NCBI GenBank assembly: GCA_001414345.1
Contig: LLCB01000039.1
Span: 124,001 to 188,000 of the forward strand
DNA from: Hymenoscyphus infarciens
Taxonomy: Eukaryota; Ascomycota; Leotiomycetes; Helotiales; Helotiaceae
Direction of reading: 5' to 3'
Length of the DNA stretch: 64,000 bases
Below are positions 49,401-61,720 of the stretch, piece after piece. Positions within the stretch are counted from its first letter, which is position 1; each line of letters starts with the position of its first letter. The notes beneath the pieces are model-generated. The model saw only the letters and a program-made list of their open reading frames with translations. It did not search any database and was not told where the DNA came from. The position numbers and the translations under genes are program-made.

Positions 49401-50661
49401 ATAGAATTGTAATTCTTCTGTTTTAGTGGAGTGTTATAATCTTCATTCTTGTACTACTTTGAGGAACGAGCTCTTTTGTCTAGAAGTAGTAATTTAGAAT
49501 TACGTGCTACCTTTGCCAGCCACCTAAATACTTCGTTATCATGCGAGAGATGTGTACGCGCTTGCGGCAAGAACTGCTTCGTTGTGGTAGGCAAAAAGAG
49601 AAGGGGCTCTCCCTCATCGCTCGTCGAGTGAGGAGGATCAAGTCGTTGTAGTGTTGTAGTCGTGAGTCGTGCCTTTCCTACTCGTCCCAAAGTGTCCCTA
49701 CCCACACCATGGCTGTGCAATGAGCAACCAATTTTAAGAGTCTTCAAAAAGTGAGCACATAACTTGGTGGAGCGCTCAACTTTTGGACTTTTCTTTCCTC
49801 GAGTTCGAGCCGGGGTGCAGTTGCTCAAATTCTACGTCATCGTTAGTGTTGTGTTTTGAAAGAGACGCGCTTTCGACTCGAGAAATAAATGGAAAGCAAG
49901 CTCGATGTCAACGGACGAACGCTAAGGGTAGCTACCACACATATCATTTACTCTTCACTCTCAAACCTAACCTTGCCTTGACATCCGCGTTCACGGAGAG
50001 TTTTAAGCACAAGAGCTCATTGTCTTTTGACCGCTGAGGGTGTCGGGGGTGTGAGCTGCCAAAAAGAGCCCAAAAAATCAAAATGCGCGTGAGCCAAATA
50101 TCAACCTCCAGTTTCTACAAAAAAACAGCAAAAGTAATGCTAGGACAAGGAGTCCCCCGAGCTTTGAAAACCACTATGTTTAACTATTTTTCGGTAATGA
50201 AGTATGCAATCTGACCCGGGCTGTTGGCCAGCTGGTTCTACAAGTAGACCTAGATCACAGGTTTGCGAGCACTCACCAGAGTTGACTCCAGCGACCAACG
50301 AGAACCGTTGCGCCACCGGGCAAGAAACCTGAAAATTGATTGATGGGTGTCGCTCTCTTATTTTGAAATATCAAAGAAAAAGGTGGGGCGGTGGGGAACT
50401 GCTGTTTTTGCCAGAGAGCCGACAAGCGAGGGCGGGAGGAGTTCGCAGCAATTGGTGCTCTCCGGTGAGAGTTTATATTTTCGCACTCGATGGGTGATAG
50501 AGAGCATTGGATCTTTTACTAAAAATCAAATTCAAGGGTGTTGCAGCGGGATTGAATTGATTTGTGGTGTGGTTGGAAGGTGAGGAATTGGTCGCTATTT
50601 ACATTCGCCAAAAGGGCAAAAAATCAACAAGAGCCTGTCAAAAGGCAGGCGGTCTCAAAGC
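49401..50661. other. Intergenic region, no gene seen
   Basis: Short frames of up to about 124 codons occur on both strands, without introns, motifs or a signal peptide. Two segments share a short word of the form aaaaatcaa beside a gagccna-type stretch (near 50060 and 50620). Nothing firmer is seen. Confidence 0.5.
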
Positions 50662-51049
50662 ATGGATTATATTGTTGCTGGGACTTTCGTCCAATTCAGT
50701 TTGGCCTCGGCGGGATTTCTTAAGGTGTAAGTTTCGCTAGTCTATGACTGTCTGCAATTAGTTAACGAGAAGCAGGGGACTGCCAAACCAAGGCGAAAAT
50801 CTTGATAGCTACACCCCAGCCATGGGCGTAGATAGGTTCTTAGACGAGCGCGAGGAGGTGATTGCAGCTGGCAAGAAGTGATAGGTGGAAAACTGTTGTA
50901 CATCCTCGATATACGGAAAAGTCTTGAGATATGGAGTTCATGTACTCAATTTGGCTTCAGTCAAGTATGCTATCGATGGAGCCGGCAGTCCACGTACGGC
51001 ATTAGTCTTCAAACACAATCGCATCTTGCTGCAAAAATTTCTTCCCTGA
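50662..51049 (+). pseudogene. Small unrecognised gene with two adjacent in-frame stops
   Basis: Two exons, 50662-50726 and 50776-51049, are joined by a well-formed 49-bp intron (GTAAGT, branch gttaac, GCAG). They give 113 codons in one consistent frame, ending in TGA at 51047-51049. The protein begins M-D-Y-I-V-A-G-T-F-V and includes Y-T-P-A-M-G-V-D-R-F and G-S-P-R-T-A-L-V-F-K-H-N. Two consecutive stops, TGA TAG, follow A-A-G-K-K. One C-to-T or G-to-A change each from TGG and CAG would explain them. The product is not recognised. The retained frame on both sides suggests a recent loss. Confidence 0.5.
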
Positions 51050-53563
51050 GTATATAGATGATTGAGAAGACAAGTATAGTGTGGCTGTTCAATTGTTGCA
51101 ACTGTTTGTCGAGGCCTTCAAGTTATGTAGATAACCGACGCATCTATTAAGCGCAATTGCTTTGGAGCTTTTACACATTAAGACCGAGATAACTGTAGTA
51201 TGATAAGTAATTTATGAAACAGATAAACAAGATCTTTTTAGGACTTTTCTACTTACTAATCCAATACCTTCACTTGATTATTAATTACTCGGTACCCAAC
51301 GGTCGGAAACACTTAAGTTTTGCTAGAAAATGAAGATAAACTATCCGTTACTTATATTCTCGAAGAAATTGTACTTTGAGAAAGGTAATCCGTGGTAATA
51401 GTCGTTAAATGGTACTCTTTTGAGCGTAGGTCTTGGTAGCTTAACGCCTACCCCACTGCTAGAAATTAGCGACCTAGCGACTTTTATAGAAGGATACTTC
51501 ATATGTAGCAAATCAAATAGAAAAGACGAGCTGAAGGAGATATAGCCACGTCTTGGCTATGGCAACTAGGTTGTTGTTGAGTATCTTGAACTGAAGCTGT
51601 CGTCGGTTTTTTATTTACTTGGTCCGGGCTCTATAGTTATCCAACTTACATTCTTGTCTCATATTCTTGCTTTAGTATAATCAAGACTCAACCACCCTTT
51701 CATATAACCAAATCTGAGGTATTCCATTTGAGACGCTTCTCGCGACTAAGTGAATTGTTTTTTCTAATGGCGTGTTCTCATCGCCTAAAACGCTTAATAT
51801 CATTGACTAATACACTGATAGAATCGCCTTTCTGAGATAAAGAGAAATGATATTTAAGGAGAGCGCTAAACATACTTCCATCGAGATAGATTCTTTGATT
51901 ACAAATAATTCATCTATTCAAGTATCGAGAGCGTAGACAACGGTAGTTCAAAGCAACTACGAGGCTAACTCTTCTACCTTTCAACATTTTCGCTTCATAG
52001 CTTTTTACCCTCTATAGACTATGTCCCCGAGAAGGATTCGGAAAGCGATATCGAGCCCTTCGCTATATGTGCTAAGACCCGATGAATTCTATAGAAGCTA
52101 AGTGTTATTGCTAGGCTGGAACCAGGTTCTAATCTACTACCACTTTTTCAATAACCGCTGTACTCGGGCTAATACATGTTGTATTACCATCTTTTGCTTA
52201 CCGTTTCAATCGTATATACCTTTGGTTACGAAGAAGCTCCATAGGGCCAGGAATAACACTTTGAAGACGATGTAAATAAAAACATACTTCTTGTTCCCGT
52301 AACTTGCTAACAAGAAGCAGGGAGGTTGAAGCATGATTCGACTGGTGCCCCTACCCTCGGAAAGAGCAGAGAGAGTTTTGAAGGAAGAATTATGACGAGT
52401 GAAAAAGTGAGGGAATCACCGTCGCAAGTTCTCGAACTGTACCGGGGCCAACGGTTCTTGAGATATGAACCTCAAGCATGGCACTATAGGTGGCAGGTAC
52501 TCAACGTACACTGCTAAGTTTAGAAACATAATTACATCTTGTTACGTTTTCCTTTTCTCGGGTATGTGATTACCTATACTTAACGAATGGCGGAGAATTA
52601 TGGCGGGTGCTAACACGAATAGGCAGGTGGCTGACCTACCTTGTAGGAAATTGTATTCTAATGTATTGAAAGGAAAGGTTAAAGATTTTGTTATGTCCCT
52701 GTTAGTTACAGCGATTTATAGGAGTCTTTTTACTTTTTGTGTTTTTCTGGAGGGAAGTGACGGACAGGGAAACCACGGGAACACGTGATATGACCCTCCT
52801 TTTTACCGAAGGACGTACCAATACTATAATAAAGAACAATCCTTTCACTTCTTGAAAATTGCACATGAAATTTCTGATGCCTAGTAACTGAATCTAAGGT
52901 AGAAAGGAGGCTAGGTCTAAGAATTATCGATGTTTTCTAAGAGGTACTAAGACATCTTTAGATCAAAAAGGAAGCCGAGACTGCTTCTTGAGAAAGATAA
53001 AAGAAGTTCCATGCTTCGTTCAAGTAAAGTTGATCCTGTTAAGAGCCTCTGTCCGGAACTTATGGACATGCTTACTCTCAATTCCCAAACCACAAGCATG
53101 ACCCACACCTTTTCCAATTAGAAGAGTCCTCTCATCCAGTCCCCCGCCACTTCGGCTGAATGCTTAACTTTCCAAACTAGTAATAGCAGAAAAATAAGTG
53201 GCCCCTAGTTGGATAAGCGGGAAATAGACGACATAATCACCTAGCTAAGCACCTAGCTGAATCACCAAAGCTTATTTGCAATAAGAAAAACACCTGCCTA
53301 AAGACGTCTCTTTCCCTGTGGCCACAAGTATATTCTCATCTATAAAAACTCTTGGCGTAAGTTTCTACTATTTTGGGCTGAAAATCCCTCTGTCCTGAGG
53401 AGAAAATCGATAGTAAAGAAGGCTATATTAGTAAGACTTATCTTAGATAAACTATTTAAGCATCTGCAACTGAAACAGCTTTGAAGACTCATGGTTAGTA
53501 TGAATATATAGCTATTTCCTTCTCTCATTTCCAAAATACCACTTCGGCATAACACAGCAACAC
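51050..53563. other. Long region without recognisable gene
   Basis: About 2.5 kb of moderately AT-rich sequence. Only frames shorter than about 90 codons occur, none with motifs or splice support. No LTR or inverted-repeat structure was noticed. It may be decayed repeat or gene material. Confidence 0.45.
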
Positions 53564-54148
53564 ATGTTACAACAGACACCCGAGACCTATAACTTTTCAA
53601 ATCAAAACCGAGAATATGGCAGCACTAATAGGGTAAGCCTTGACCGCATTGGATGTCTTTTTGGGGGTGGTGACGAGCCATCCGCCGCAACCGAAGCAGA
53701 GGCTGCAGCAGCCATTCAAGCAAACCTCATCTCCCAAGGAGAACTCGACGAGGAGAAGAAACAAAATGCCGCTGAGAACCCTCAAGCCAAAGCAGAGCTT
53801 GACGAGACTGCAGCGGATAATAAAGCGGATAACGCCCGAGAGGACAAGGAGCAAGCGAATTCCGAGGACCAGAGGAAGATTGAGAATGCCAGGACTGATG
53901 TAGAGATTGCGAGGGATAATGCTAGGGAGGATATGTAAGTATGAGAGATGTGATGTTGCGGAAGAGGTGAAGAACGTGTAACTGACGATTGTGATTTTAT
54001 TGATAATACGAGAGCGGATGATATGTTCAAACGCGGAGAACAGAACGATTTCAAATCTCCGGAAGAACTTTTTGGAAAACAGTATGGCTGCTATTCGAGA
54101 CATGACGATGAAGCAGTTCAACATTTTCATCGTCACCAATCAAAATAG
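53564..54148 (+). CDS. Hypothetical acidic alanine/glutamate-rich protein
   Basis: Proposed exons 53564-53934 and 54013-54148 give 168 residues. The donor GTAAGT and a closing acceptor keep an open second exon of 45 codons. The middle of the protein is rich in Ala, Glu, Asp, Asn and Lys (A-A-A-A-I, D-E-E-K-K) and probably forms a charged coiled coil. The second exon reads F-K-R-G-E-Q-N-D-F. There is no signal peptide and no recognised domain. The true start is uncertain: another ATG lies at about 53615, before a possible GTAAGC donor. The gene may join the one at 54264. Confidence is low. Confidence 0.35.
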
Positions 54149-54263
54149 TGATGCGATAAAGACTCCACTCAAAGGGTATACCCCTCCCCCTGTTTGGTGT
54201 TGAAATGTTTCCTAGTTGTTTTTGACAGTCGTCTTACGCCTATGAAGCTCGGGAGCTGAAGTC

Positions 54264-54998
54264 ATGGATGGCGAGGTAATCAACTACGAAGCTTACGTCT
54301 TTGATGAGGGAGAGTCTATTCGGACTGGTGATGCTATTGAGGATGATAATATGAGAAAGGACTCGATGATTTGGTATCCTGATGATGCCAAGAAGGATGT
54401 GAGTTCATTTCTACCGATTCTACTTTAGCACGTTGACGCCGATAATCCATCTTCTAGTACCATGATGCTGCTGATGGCGATCCTGCTAGACGTTACTTCC
54501 AATTTTTCGCCCAGCAACGAATAGATCCTCGGCTTTTCCCAAACTTGAACGAGTTACAAAAGAACGATAAAGGGGGAGTTGATGGTGTGGACCGAAATTA
54601 TGCGAAGAATATCGATGAGGATGGCGCTGAGAAGAGTGGGGATGAGGATAAAGAGGTAACAACACTTTCTTATCCCAGGTCAGACTTTGAGTTGAACTAT
54701 ACTCTCTTATTTGAAGTTCTAGGATGACGAGGAGGAACCTGAAGAAGAAGAAGAAGAAGAAGAAGAGGTATTGAATAGAGGGGACTTGGAACGCCTAGAT
54801 TTCTTACATGTAACATTTACTCCCCACCACATTCAATCCAAAGTTAATACATTTTTCTATCTAAAACTCGCTTTATTAATTCTCTCCACAGCTGACCTAG
54901 GACTGTCTATACATCATTGCTTAAGGGGCAGGCAAAATATTCTTGCTGGAGTGATAGCATTTTCACATATGAATGTTACTCTTGAAATGAGGATTTAA
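54264..54998 (+). CDS. Hypothetical acidic protein with poly-glutamate tract
   Basis: Proposed exons 54264-54398, 54458-54655 and 54723-54998 all end in phase zero and give 202 residues. The N-terminal part is very acidic (G-E-V-I-N-Y-E-A-Y-V-F-D-E). The second exon contains R-R-Y-F-Q-F-F-A-Q-Q-R. The third starts with a run of glutamates encoded by a gaa repeat (about 54738-54764) and ends in a hydrophobic stretch. A further intron after the glutamates is possible. No domain is recognised. The start could lie upstream, in the preceding frame. Confidence 0.35.
54738..54764 (+). repeat. GAA microsatellite encoding poly-Glu
   Basis: Consecutive gaa codons, one of them gag, inside the third exon of the hypothetical gene at 54264. 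Length changes would alter the glutamate run without shifting the frame. Confidence 0.85.
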
Positions 54999-56559
54999 TT
55001 TACGCAAAGGGAGACAAACCCGAATGACGAAATGTCATTAGTCCCGTCATTGAACTGGGAAGACTTCAATCGAAATCTCGCTTCGCTCCCTGCCTCCCAT
55101 TACAAACCACAAGGCCTCCGAGAACTGAGAAGAAAAGGGGCTGGAGACAGATCACACATGAGAGCCGCCACCTAGTGTCACTCATTCTCCACATTCGATA
55201 GTTCACATTTAAAGCTTATATTGACGTTGAGATAATTCTATATTGAACGTAAACCAGAAATTACTTCTTTGGGGGAGCATCTACCAAAGTGAGACTTTTG
55301 AATTCCTGGCTCCTCGCGAATATGCCCGCTTCAAGTTGCAGTGAAAGTCTCCCATAGTAGATATGTGTTGGGGAGATCCAAAGTCGGGTTGCTAAGATCT
55401 CGTGGCTGGCTACACACAATAAGAACCTCAAAAGGAGGCAGGAACGGCTACGTCGAACCATAAGGAGTTTCCTGGAAAGATTTTCCTACACATTTCGTGT
55501 TTTAAAACCCACCTCTCAACGGAAGCGAGGGAAAATCCAACTAGTAAGTGTAGGATTTCCTCGAGGATTCGGTGATTCTTATGTCTGAGCCTGAAGGTTG
55601 GCGCCCATATTTGAGAAGGCTTCAGGAGCAAAAACATTAACTTGAGAGTGCTGTTAGGCTCGAAAAGCCTGCGTAGGTGCTAAAAGGACTTTTCTATATC
55701 CTGGCTTTCCAGAGAATTTGCCTTAAGTTGCACCTTTAATGTTTCCGTCGCTAAGCAAAGCGATTGGGGAGGGCCGAGGGGCTATGGATTCCGGTCGCTC
55801 CTTCCTTACACTAAAAAAACAACTTAAGAAGGCAAGAACGATTATTGGAGGTTTCCAAGACTACTCTGGAAGTCTTAGCTACCATTATCAAACGCTGCAT
55901 AGCTGAAACTTCCCTAAAACGGCATCTGAAAAATTGGGACTTGACGATTTTTTTTTAAACCAGCGTGGATTGTGAGATGATGTAGAAATTCTGTAAGAAT
56001 TCTGCTCTGTTCCTGCTCTGCCGTACCTGCCAATGAACTTCTGCGCCTAGCTTGTCTTTAGCGCACAACGCTAAACCGCTTTCTGCTTTTCCAGAGTTTT
56101 GTTGCATATCGCAGAAATGTTCGGGGGTTGGCCGCGACACGACAATCAAGTTCGCAACCAGATATCTCAACAACAACGCATTAAAATAACGAGCCGCTGG
56201 AGCGGTGGGAGTAAGTGACTCTTTCTGCTGCAATCTATATTTTTTGTATATTTTTCCGACTACGTTATGTCGTGATATACGTTGCTATAAAAACTTGAGC
56301 GTGTCGGTTCGATACCAAGAGGCCACCTTCGCATGGCTGCCTCAGGCGCTCAGGCTGCCTAGCAAGTGCACTCTTCACAATTCCCTTAGTTATTCTGTTT
56401 TCTCTCCAACGACAGTAATATGATTACAATGTTCGTCAAGGGGATGATGGTGGAAGTTGAGAAGATAATATGATTTGCTACCGCGTTCACATAGAGAAGG
56501 AGAACATAGGTGCGCTTCGCATTGTTTTTCTTTTTATTAAGAATCCACTACTAGACCTA
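54999..56559. other. Intergenic region, no gene seen
   Basis: Frames of up to about 90 codons occur on both strands but none has motifs or introns. No repeat structure was noticed. Confidence 0.5.
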
Positions 56560-57400
56560 GGCAAGTTTCAAAAAGCCGAATTCCAAGATAGATAGACGAC
56601 CTGGAAAAGAAATACTTCGTTTCTTTAAGAGAAAGCAAATAACAGAGCAGAGAAACACTTGTCTATCTTAAAGAGGAAAGAGAGTTAATATAGACAGTTA
56701 CCTAACTACTTAAATTTAGTTCCGTCCTAGAACAGTCCTCTAGCGGTTTCAATACTAGACAGGATAACTTTTCTACGACCGCTCGTCGCTAAGACACTTC
56801 TTAACTTAAATTATCCTTAGACAGTTTATATATAAAGAGAGTCTTTTAGAAGTAGGATTAACTATTATAGTCTCTATAAAGAGATTATACTAGGACAGTC
56901 TAGTTAATCTAAGACTATTCTAGAACAGCTTAGTTAATCTAAGAACGTCTTAGCTTAAGAAGCAGAGGTACGTATAAACCTGTTTAAGTACTTAGTACTG
57001 CTTATAGAGTCTTAATAAATCAATCGTTTCAGCGAAAGTTTATACGTAGACTTCTTATAAAAGTGTTAGTAAGTGACACTTCTCTAAAATTAATAGTCGG
57101 TAGAGATACGGCAGAGCTGTACTTAGTTCGTGCCTCTCCTAGAGAACTATCCTAGAACTGTCCTAGGAACTGTCTAAACCACTTCAGAGAGTCCTCTTTA
57201 AAAACTATCTAAAGATATTAAATAGACCTAATATAAAGACTATTAAGAGCTATCTTACTTTCTTAAAACTATCTAAATAAGTCTACTATCTCGATAAGTA
57301 TTTAGTCTAGAGAGTAGTCTAAGAGAGTTATTTAATATACTATAATTTATTTTTAGGATTATATAACAAATAGTCCTAGGACCGTCTATTTCTCCCTCTC
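56560..57400. repeat. AT-rich repetitive island
   Basis: This stretch resembles the left-hand repeat block in composition but sits in gene space. It contains recurring words such as gtcctag, ctagaacag and agttaatctaag; for example two near-copies of a roughly 33-bp unit lie at about 56890-56955. It has no frame above about 50 codons and no clear terminal repeats. It is probably a decayed transposon or RIP-affected duplicate; the class is unknown. Confidence 0.5.
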
Positions 57401-57772
57401 TTCCCCTTTAAGGTAAGAGCTGTCACCTCCTAAGTTCTTGCTGACTTAGGAGCTTTAGAATGCAGTCTCATTTTGTAAGGCTTCCATTGTGCCTGCCTTT
57501 GTAGATTTTCTGAGTATCGCCGAGGCCGGGGACTGAAGTCAGTCGCTGCTTCCTCGCTATAGGTACAGAAAGACAACGAGAATAACCGAAGAAGGCAGGA
57601 ACGATGAACGTGAGCCCCAAGTGCTTCCCGGGACCCCGCCTTCGGGTACTCTCCTTTCTCTCCATCTCACATCAACAACCAGTTTTGGAAAAGTACCATC
57701 GAGCAAGTCCTTAGAAGCTAGCATCATAAACTCCAATCCACACCAATACACCGTTTCACACATTCAGCACAA
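57401..57772. promoter_or_regulatory. Upstream region of the SAM-like gene
   Basis: 372 bp between the repetitive island and the next gene, presumably its promoter and 5' untranslated region. No specific site is recognised. Confidence 0.4.
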
Positions 57773-59197
57773 TGGGAACTGCTTTCTCGTACTTCGCTCC
57801 CAACTCACAAGCGGACTTCGAAGAGAAGCCAAAAGTAAGCGTGTTTTCTTGGTGATCTCAGGCAACCCGGGAACTCACAATCTTATTTTCAGTTGATCCA
57901 ACGTGAGGTTGTCGAGCGGTACAAAGAATTAGTGAGGCAAGGCGGCTTGAACTTGTCTGATATCGATCTCTTAACTCACCTTTTGAACCTCCTAAGTGGT
58001 GAGTTACTTTAATCCCACGTCCTCAACCCTAACAACTCCTAACCACGCTCAGAGCCTTCAAACCTACAATTCAAGTCCAACTTCTGTACAGCAGCCTCCG
58101 AGGCTGTATTAAGGCACAAAACCACGAAACATACCATAGTACCAGCTCCCGCCAGAACGTCGCAGAGATTAGAGGACCCGACTGAAAAGGCAACATGCTT
58201 CGCAACTCCCGACTACAAAGCCATCGCAATCTCAAATCCACAATGGCGATGGACACACGATGAATGCGTCAGCTGGATCAAAGCATGCCTGGTCCACTAC
58301 GGCGGTTATCGAGAACTCGAAGCAACATCGTTTGCCTCCCAATTTCACGGCTATGGCCCGTCGCTCTTGATTACATCGATGGATGAATGGTTCGGGTGGT
58401 TGCATAATGACGGCATCAGTATCGGTTATCATCTCCATGATACTAGACATAATGAAGGGGGTCTGCCAAAAACCAAGAAATGGATAGAGGATGAATGCAA
58501 GGAGGACAGGGAAAGGTCCGCTGTCAGAGGCCGTGAGAAGCGGGAAAAAGCATTCGAGACGTTGGGCTGGAAATTGGAGGACAACCGGCCAAAATTAAAG
58601 ATACCAATCGAAAGCTGCCCCAAGAATAGCACAAAGGAAGGCGAAAACGACAAGAATTTCCAGAGGCATGAACACAAACGCAAGAAAGAAACTCAAAGCG
58701 ACTTGAAACACAGCACGAAGGAAGGCGGACACAGCGATACATCCGAAAGTTATGCACAGAAATTCGAAGAAGAAATCCAAAGCAGCCTGAAAGTTAGCAC
58801 CACGAGGGAAACTCAAGGCGGAAAGGGAAGTGAGTACGAAAATCATGAACAGAAAATCAAGACAACTCCAAGCGAATCAAACTACAACAAAAACAAGAAG
58901 ATGTGGGATGCATACAGCCCAGAGCTTCCGAAAATAGCCTTTCGGATGCTAGCTCAGGAATACAGAAAGAATCCAAAGCAGGGAAGTGAGAAGCAAGTAC
59001 AACCTGACTCAAACTCGAAAGACCGGAACGTCTTGGAAGACTCAAATGATGCAAATGATTCAAAGGATAAAAATGGCTCGAAAGACGCCCGGGGTTTGAA
59101 CGGCTCGAACAATTCGAACAATTCGCAGGACTGGAAGGATTTGAGCGATGATTCAAAAGATAGTGATTGGGAGGGAAACTGGGAGGTAGATGCATAA
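57773..59197 (+). CDS. Unrecognised protein with SAM-like segment and charged repetitive tail
   Basis: Exons 57773-57835, 57893-57998 and 58053-59197 give 437 residues, with standard splice sites and agreeing phases. Residues about 121-190 form a compact Trp-rich segment (W-R-W-T-H-D-E-C-V-S-W-I, then G-P-S-L-L-I-T-S-M-D-E-W). Its spacing recalls a sterile alpha motif (SAM/Pointed) fold, so a protein-protein interaction role is possible. From about 200 the chain is highly charged and low in complexity. It has near-repeats of H-S-T-K-E-G, K-x-S-T-T-R-E and H-E-Q-K-I-K type, then a Ser/Asn/Asp/Lys-rich end (D-S-N-D-A-N-D-S-K-D). There is no signal peptide. The domain call is inferred from pattern only. 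Confidence 0.6.
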
Positions 59198-59750
59198 ATA
59201 GCTGACGCTACGCTGTACCAACAATTTTTATAGTAGCGGGAATTCTTATGAGTATTCAACAGTGGAATTTCATTCTCATTATTACCCTGCAACTTTGAGG
59301 GCCTTCTCACATCTTCTTAGCCAACTTAAATGGGGAAGGAAAGATTCAATGTCAAAAAGTGCCTTCTGGCCTCAATACGAACAGTGTATTAAATGAGTAG
59401 GGTAAGGTGGAGTAATAACCTGTTGCTCTGCTTTACCTACTTTGAGCTATCCTGGTAAGCGTCAAGTAATTGAGTAATTACGGAGTAGATTGGTAGGCTG
59501 CCAAAATCCCGGAATGTATAAGCACATCAACAAAAACACAATTCTAGACAGGGCGATCTACACCTCTGGGATCGTTTGGAAGACCTAACTAGCTTCTAAG
59601 CCCCGAGAGAGCCCTCGGAAGCGCCCTTTAAGGAATAGGAGGCTACAGTCTCATACCTTGGTAGCGAGTTTTGTCGGCATCTCACCATCCATAGCTTACA
59701 ACTATAAGCCACGCTACGACGAAATATTATGTATTCAACATCTACAGAAC
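59198..59750. other. Convergent 3' region, no gene
   Basis: 553 bp between the tail-to-tail ends of the SAM-like gene and D-lactate dehydrogenase. No open frame of interest and no repeat was seen. Confidence 0.55.
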
Positions 59751-61720
59751 CTACCATTTATCAACCTCGCCTGGCTGGGGCTTTTGTACACGAACGACCT
59801 TATCGGGATTCAACAAGCATAGTGGATCGAAAGCCAGTTTCAGCTATTGCAAAGTCAGTAAAGTTCCTCACAGCCATCATTCCGGAATGTCAAAAAAGAG
59901 GGGGATTCAAAACATACCCTTCTCATAGCATCCACAGTTCCCACCCCCAACTCATGCTCCAAATAATCCCTCTTCACCAACCCCACCCCATGCTCCCCCG
60001 TAACCGTCCCCTCCATCTCAACGGCCATCTTAACCATCCGATGAACCACCTCCTCGGCCTTCTTCCTCTGACCATCATTATAAAGCATAATAGTATGGAA
60101 ATTTCCATCTCCCACATGCCCTACTATCGCAGCTCTCATCCCACTCCTCGCCAAATCCCTCTGCGTCTCCTCAATAATATCCGGTAATCGACTTATAGGA
60201 ACGGCCACATCCCCAGTCCACACATGATCAGAATCGTTTTCTTTAGTAGCCATGACGGACCAGAGGGCTTCTTTTCGAGCGGACCAGAGCTCGGCTTGTT
60301 CCTGTTGGGTCTTTGCGAATTCGAAGGTTTTGGAGCCAGAGGTCTTGGCGAGTTTCTGGACGATGGAGACTTGTTCTTTTACAGCGTTGGGGGTGCCGGC
60401 GAATTTGAAGAAGAGGGTCGGTGCTTCGGTCCAGGTTTTGTCTGTCATTCCTGCGGCGTTGATGCAGTACATCATGTAATCGTCTAGGATTTCGATTGCG
60501 GCGATTGGGACTCCCTCGCTGACGACTTTGGATACGCAGTCCGCTGCTTGTCGGACGCTGCCGAAAGAGCATACTGCTACGCTGGTGGTGTTTGGTTTTG
60601 TGGTGACTTTTAGGGTAGCTTCTGTGACCAGTCCAAGGGTTCCTTCACTACCGATGAAGATCTTGGTTAGGTCATATCCAGCACTGCTTTTCCTTGGTCG
60701 TTGACGGGTTTTGATAACTGTTCCGTCGGCAAGAACGACTGTCAAACTCAACACCCATTCCCTCATTGTTCCATATCTGTAGGAATTCGTTCCACTACAT
60801 CCCGTTCCCACCATGCCTCCAATCATAGCACCTGGTCCTGGATCCGGAGGAAAGAACAAGTTATCCTTCGCCAACTCCTGATTGAGAATCTCCCATCCCA
60901 CAGCAGGCTGAACAACCACATCCATATCCTCCTTATTCAGCTTCAAAATACTTCCCATCCTCCCAAAATCCACGCTTATCCCGCCTCTCGTCGTAGCAAA
61001 GTTTCCTTCTAAACTCGTTCCCCCGCTATATCCAGTAACCGGGATCTTCCTCTTATGACACACCTTCATAATCTTACTAACCTCCTCCGTAGTACTAGGA
61101 TAAACAACCATAAAAGGCTGTTCCCCTTCTGCAGCAATATGCGAGGACCAATTACTCCCAGCGTGATATTTTAAATCCGTGTCCAGGGTAGAAACATGTT
61201 CCTTCCCAACAATGGATACGAAATCCGACCAAGCAGCTTCCATGTTCGAACCAGAGGTATTATATTTCGGCGCCTTGGTGGCAAGGAGGGGGAGGGTACT
61301 AGCATCTGATGTTTTGGGGACTGAGACAGTTCCAGCGTAGAAGGCAGTAATAGCGATGAAGAAAGCAGCTGTTTCTAATTAGCACAATCCATTCAATTCT
61401 CCCCAACCCATTCATAAATCAATAGCCATGGTATAGGGGCAGGAAAACATACCAAAACTCATAGCCAACCCCTTCCCACCCCCCGCCTCATTCCTCAACT
61501 TGGAAAAGCGTTCACGGTCAGCTTTTTCCCTCTGCAACCGTAGAGCAGTACTCGAATACAACTGTCCACTAAAACTCTTTCCATGCCCCTTCTTCTCAAC
61601 CTTCTCCGTAGACTCCCATCTTATCTGCCGTCCCGCGGCTCTCCGCAGACATGGTGTGTTGGAGGTGGAATTGCGCAGCGCATTTAAGGCGGACGAAGGT
61701 ATTCTCTTGGTAAAAGACAT
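59751..61720 (-). CDS. dld1: Mitochondrial D-lactate dehydrogenase (cytochrome c type)
   Basis: FAD enzyme that oxidises D-lactate to pyruvate, passing electrons to cytochrome c. Exons 61720-61453, 61374-59918 and 59843-59751, with GTATGT-type donors, give 605 residues. A basic, Ser-rich presequence of about 35 residues (R-A-A-G-R-Q-I-R-W) fits mitochondrial import, and a hydrophobic helix lies at about 90-108. The FAD-binding domain shows G-Y-S-G-G-T-S-L-E-G-N (204-214), D-P-G-P-G-A-M-I-G-G and C-S-G-T-N-S-Y-R-Y-G. The C-terminal FAD-oxidase domain shows G-H-V-G-D-G-N-F-H (about 510) and G-E-H-G-V-G (about 550). Length and order match fungal Dld1. The related 2-hydroxyglutarate or glycolate enzymes are less likely. 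Confidence 0.93.

Noticed and set aside
56295..56330. A ggttcgata sequence as the T-arm of a tRNA
   Set aside because: The flanking bases do not form the five-pair T stem and no acceptor or anticodon stem is present. No tRNA was found in the window.
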